Shown: piece by piece, positions 60,698 through 64,000 of the stretch
How positions within the stretch are numbered: the first letter of the stretch is position 1
Layout of the letters: every line of letters begins with the position of its first letter
Origin: Hevea brasiliensis
Lineage: Eukaryota; Streptophyta; Magnoliopsida; Malpighiales; Euphorbiaceae
Length of the DNA stretch: 64,000 nt
Reading direction: 5' to 3'
Assembly (NCBI RefSeq): GCF_030052815.1
Contig: NC_079498.1
Coordinates: 74,448,992 to 74,512,991, forward strand
Notes under the pieces: generated by a model
What the model was told of the DNA's origin: nothing
Seen by the model: only the letters and a program-made list of their open reading frames with translations
Databases searched by the model: none
Program-made: the position numbers and the translations under genes

Positions 60698-62760
60698 GCA
60701 TTTTGGTCATTTTGTCTTTAGAGATGATTTTTGGCTGACTTGTCAAATTAAGTAAATAATTATTATGACAAAAAATGTGAATAAATGTTGCTAAAAATTT
60801 AATTGAAACTAAGTAGAAAAGAAAAGGAAAGAAAATGAAGGAAAATTGGGAATTTTGACATCATGCTTATGTAATTAAAATCCTCCCACCCAATCACATT
60901 GTGACACATAGCAATAACTCATTTAAAATGACTAAATGGTCAGAAAATGAAAGAAAACAAATTAGTTTCTTCCATTTTCCTCAACTGCAATGAACCAGCT
61001 CCAAGGTTTTCCACCATTGCCATCCCAACCAAGCTTCCTTTCCCACCATTTTACACCATAAAATCCCTTGCTCCTTTCATTAAAAATTTTCCTTACACCT
61101 AGAGCAAGTCTTGGGCAGCAAAAAGAAGGAGGAAAAGAGAAGTTCTCAAGCTTTGGAAATTAGTTAAATCAAGGTTAGTGCCCAATTTATTCTCTCTCTC
61201 TCTCAATTCATGTTTAAGGACATGATATAAGTTGAAATTGTAAGTTTAATGCATAAATTGAACTTTGAGAACTTTGAAACTTGACCAAAATTAGGGTTTG
61301 CTCATGTAATAGTATATGAACATTGTAATGGTCAATTAGTGACCATTTAACTATATGTGATGAGGAATTGAAGTGATTTAGGACAATGAAATTGAGGTTA
61401 AGTATGCTGCCCTTAGTGACCTGCAGGGCTGGGTGTGAGTCCAACAGGTTTGGGTAGCTATAACTTGAAAGGTGTAGGTGCAATTGGTGCAAGGCCAATT
61501 AGACATGAAACTAGACCCATAATGGCACAACTTTGGTGAAGAAATCCTGCCCAAAAAACCAGCCCAAGTTGACCTAAAAACTACCCTAATCCGAGTGACC
61601 AACATGCTGTCCCTGGAAAATGATCAAATAAATAGTGTTTGTTCAAATGGTCATAACTCAGTGTAGAAATGTTCAATTGACCTGAAATTTTATCAGTAGA
61701 AAGCTGAGACATATCCCTACAACTTTCATGAAGAAAACAAACCCAAATTTTGACCATAACATATTCAAAAACTGACCTGTATTCAGTGTACAAAAACTAC
61801 AGAATTGATTCTGCCAAGAAATTCTGGAAAAATTACAATCCGGCCAGTTATGGTGTTTAGGCTATAACTTGAGTTACAAAAATCCAAATGGGGTGATTCA
61901 AAAAAAAAGAAATGTAACTAGACACAATAAGGAACAACTTTGATAAAGAACATTTAGCCAAATTCTCACTGTAGAATGGCTTAATAGAATAGTGAACTCT
62001 AGCACCAAAAACTGAAATTTCTGATTTATTTACCATTGGTTAAAAGTATGGATTGGCAACTAATGCCAACACTTTTGGGAGCCAAAATATGGTAAATTTA
62101 TGTGATTAGGACTTATGTAGCTATTATGCATTGGAAAGTTAATAATTTGACCAAAATAGTAAAATGAATAGTAAACTTACATGTAAAGCATGAAAATTCA
62201 ATCAATAACTTGGTAATGTGCCCTAGTACATTTATTAAGATTGGTTTGGATAGGTTGGCATGCCAATAGGGTTCAGTTAGCAGTACTGCACATGGCATTA
62301 TACCATTCTGTGATTTTATGGCCTTTAGCCATTCTGAAATTATGGTGATACTTGGCCTTGTGCCAAATAATTATTACAGCTTATTAGCTATTTTGTTGCA
62401 CACCGGGAGATACATATGTGACCGATGGTGTGATGGCCCGAGGTACTTGGTACCCAGTACCAGTTTACCTGTTTATCTAATCCAGTCATCCAGTATAGGT
62501 TACTTGGGCAACTAAAAATGGAAGTTGATAAATTTAATGAATTTATTGATATAACAAGTGCCAAATAAATAGACTACAAATAATTACCAAAAATTTGTCT
62601 GCATGAAACATCAATATAGACACTGCATATTTATTTTCTTTTAGTTCTTTTTATTTTATTATTGGCACCACTAAGCATTATTTCTTAGCGCGTTGCTTTT
62701 TGCTACGCGTAGGTACTAGAGATACAGAGCGCGATCCCAGTAGACCGCAGTCTGGGTGAT
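60693..62760 (+). mobile_element. Gypsy family-A LTR fragment, truncated at both ends
   Basis: It matches window positions 11 to about 2210 and begins at GGAGGGCATTTTGG, about 380 bp into the LTR. It ends in CAGTCTGGGTGAT at 62760, where another family-A LTR starts. No coding sequence. A CACTAAG hairpin lies at 62669-62690. Confidence 0.85.
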
Positions 62761-62930
62761 TGTAACACCCTCACTGTAGCAATTCAGTATATTCTACTGT
62801 TTCGGTGACCAGTGTTGGTCCAGACAGGTAGAATGTCTAGAAAAATATTTAGATTAGAGTGAGGAGTCATAAATAACTCAAATAGTAATAAGAAAAATTA
62901 AGAAAAAATTTTAGAAATAAAATACAACAA

Positions 62931-62980
62931 AGTTAAATGAGCCAGTGCCCTAGCGATAGGTGACCGTACGGGGAAGTATC
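62931..62980 (+). promoter_or_regulatory. 5S-rRNA-like motif set in family-A LTR
   Basis: AGTTAA (62931), GATAGGTGACC (62955-62965; one mismatch), GGGGAAG. Confidence 0.4.
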
Positions 62981-63435
62981 GATAAAGACAGTTACCGACC
63001 CCAGACTCGGGATAAAATTTATGAAATAATTTTTGAGACTCCAAAGAAGAGTCATTGAGGTTTCTATGATATTAGAATGCCATGAAAAGGCTTAGAAAAA
63101 TTTTTCGATCGGTACAGACGATTTTGGCTCAATAGGCTAAACGGAGGGCATTTTGGTCATTTTGTCCTCAGAGATGATTTTTGGCCGACTTGTCCAGTTA
63201 AGTAAATAATTATTATGACATAAAATATGAATAAATATTTTTAAAAATTAAAATGAAAATGAGTAGAGAAGAAAATAAAAGAAAATGAAAGAAAATACCA
63301 ATTATGCCATCATTATGATGTCATTTAAAAAAATTCCACCAATCACATTTAATCACCACTTAATTAACTAGAAAAAGAGGATAAATGACACAAAAATAAA
63401 TAAAACAGTAGCTTCTTCTTCAAATAAACCAATCC

Positions 63436-63492
<57 letters not shown>
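63436..63492 (+). repeat. (AG)n microsatellite
   Basis: An uninterrupted AG run of about 56 bp inside the family-A LTR. The two other family-A copies lack it at the equivalent place (near 300 and near 60985), so it expanded in this copy. Confidence 0.97.
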
Positions 63493-63494
<2 letters not shown>

Positions 63495-64000
63495 GTTCCT
63501 CCATTGATGTATCTTTAAGCTTCATTTTCCCATCAAAATCTTCCATATTTTTCCAACCTCCAAACACAAAAACTTGATATCTAACTTTGCTAAAGTGATT
63601 AGAGGCAAAAATAAGAGGAGTAGTTGAAGAATTAGAAGACCTAGAATCTTGCCATTTGAGGTTAGTGCACTAATTCATTTTTATTTCTCTTCTAACCATG
63701 ACAAGCTTGCTAAATTAAGTTAGATTGATATGAAATTAAAAGAAATTCATAGGGATAGGAAATTACTAAATTTTGGCAGCCATGATAAAAGTTGTGGTTT
63801 GATGGTTTTGATGAAATTATTTGTATTGATTAATGATATTGATGAGTAATTGTGATGAACAAATTGATTGGCATGTGTTTATATGAATTGAGGAATGTGA
63901 GTTAGGGTTTTTGACCTAACTTTGGGGAAATTGATGTGTGTCTTGAATTTGATGATGTTGAGATGATTTAATGACCATTAGAAGTGCCAAATATGTCAAA

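Larger units (their letters stand above)
62761..64000 (+). mobile_element. Gypsy family-A LTR, 5' part, inserted in another family-A LTR
   Basis: It starts TGTAACACCCTCACTG and runs off the window. The insertion point lies inside the LTR fragment just before it. The preceding GTGAT (62756-62760) would be the left half of the target duplication; the right half is outside the window. A 5S-like set lies at 62931-62980. Confidence 0.88.

Noticed and set aside
63364..63567. 67-codon reverse ORF with a Leu-Ser run
   Set aside because: It is the translation of the AG microsatellite inside an LTR.
1..64000. Host protein-coding genes
   Set aside because: No frame shows exon structure or a recognisable host domain; all longer frames belong to gag-pol or are LTR shadows.

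Overview
The window is repeat-rich plant nuclear DNA with no recognisable host gene. Everything I can identify is LTR retrotransposon: Ty3/Gypsy elements of Tekay/Del chromovirus type with unusually long LTRs (about 3.2 to 3.8 kb), Ty1/Copia elements of Angela/Tork type with 2.1-kb LTRs, one Cassandra-type TRIM carrying 5S-rRNA-like sequence, and part of an Athila/Tat-like LTR. Primer binding sites match plant initiator tRNA-Met. The host is most likely a dicot; the species cannot be fixed from this sequence.

Layout. 1-2838 is the 3' part of a Gypsy LTR (family A). 2839-3722 and 16396-17123 are two halves of an Athila/Tat-like LTR split by Gypsy G1 (3723-16390, target duplication TTTAT). G1 has both LTRs, PBS, PPT and a decayed gag-pol, and its RT is split by a composite Cassandra-containing insert (9558-10354, flanked by GTGCA). 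17124-17831 is the 5' end of a reverse-strand Copia (E). Copia D starts at 17832. Its leader is split by the solo Gypsy LTR B1 (20118-42884, TCAAT) and its gag is split by the reverse-strand Gypsy G3 (from 44828).

Inside B1 lie a reverse Copia solo LTR (20379-22484, AAAAT), a 1.46-kb tandem triplication (23589-27950) and a complete Gypsy, B2 (27951-42038, TAAAT). The 3' LTR of B2 is itself split by solo LTR B3 (38074-41611, CCCAT with one mismatch). G3 contains a nearly full-length Copia C (49614-59161, GTCTC). G3 breaks off at about 60697 against a family-A LTR fragment (60693-62760), which is broken in turn by another family-A LTR running off the window end (62761-64000). Nesting reaches five levels: E > D > B1 > B2 > B3.

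The coding content is gag-pol only and every copy is damaged. Copia C is the best preserved but has lost its protease, has two stops and one frameshift, and has YVND in place of the RT motif YVDD. B2 and G3 share a non-autonomous design: gag without its central domain, followed by a shared non-coding block where pol should be.

The most interesting signals are in non-coding LTR and leader DNA. (1) All Gypsy LTRs carry, about 170-230 bp from their start, an ordered set of motifs that resembles the internal promoter region of 5S rRNA and of the Cassandra copy in this window. (2) A long hairpin near the LTR 3' end keeps its pairing through compensatory changes. (3) Further conserved hairpins and a covarying palindrome lie deeper in the LTRs. 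(4) The Copia leader has tandem hairpin repeats and a motif present three times whose copies all changed together between elements C and D. Comparisons were made by eye; no alignment or database search was run.
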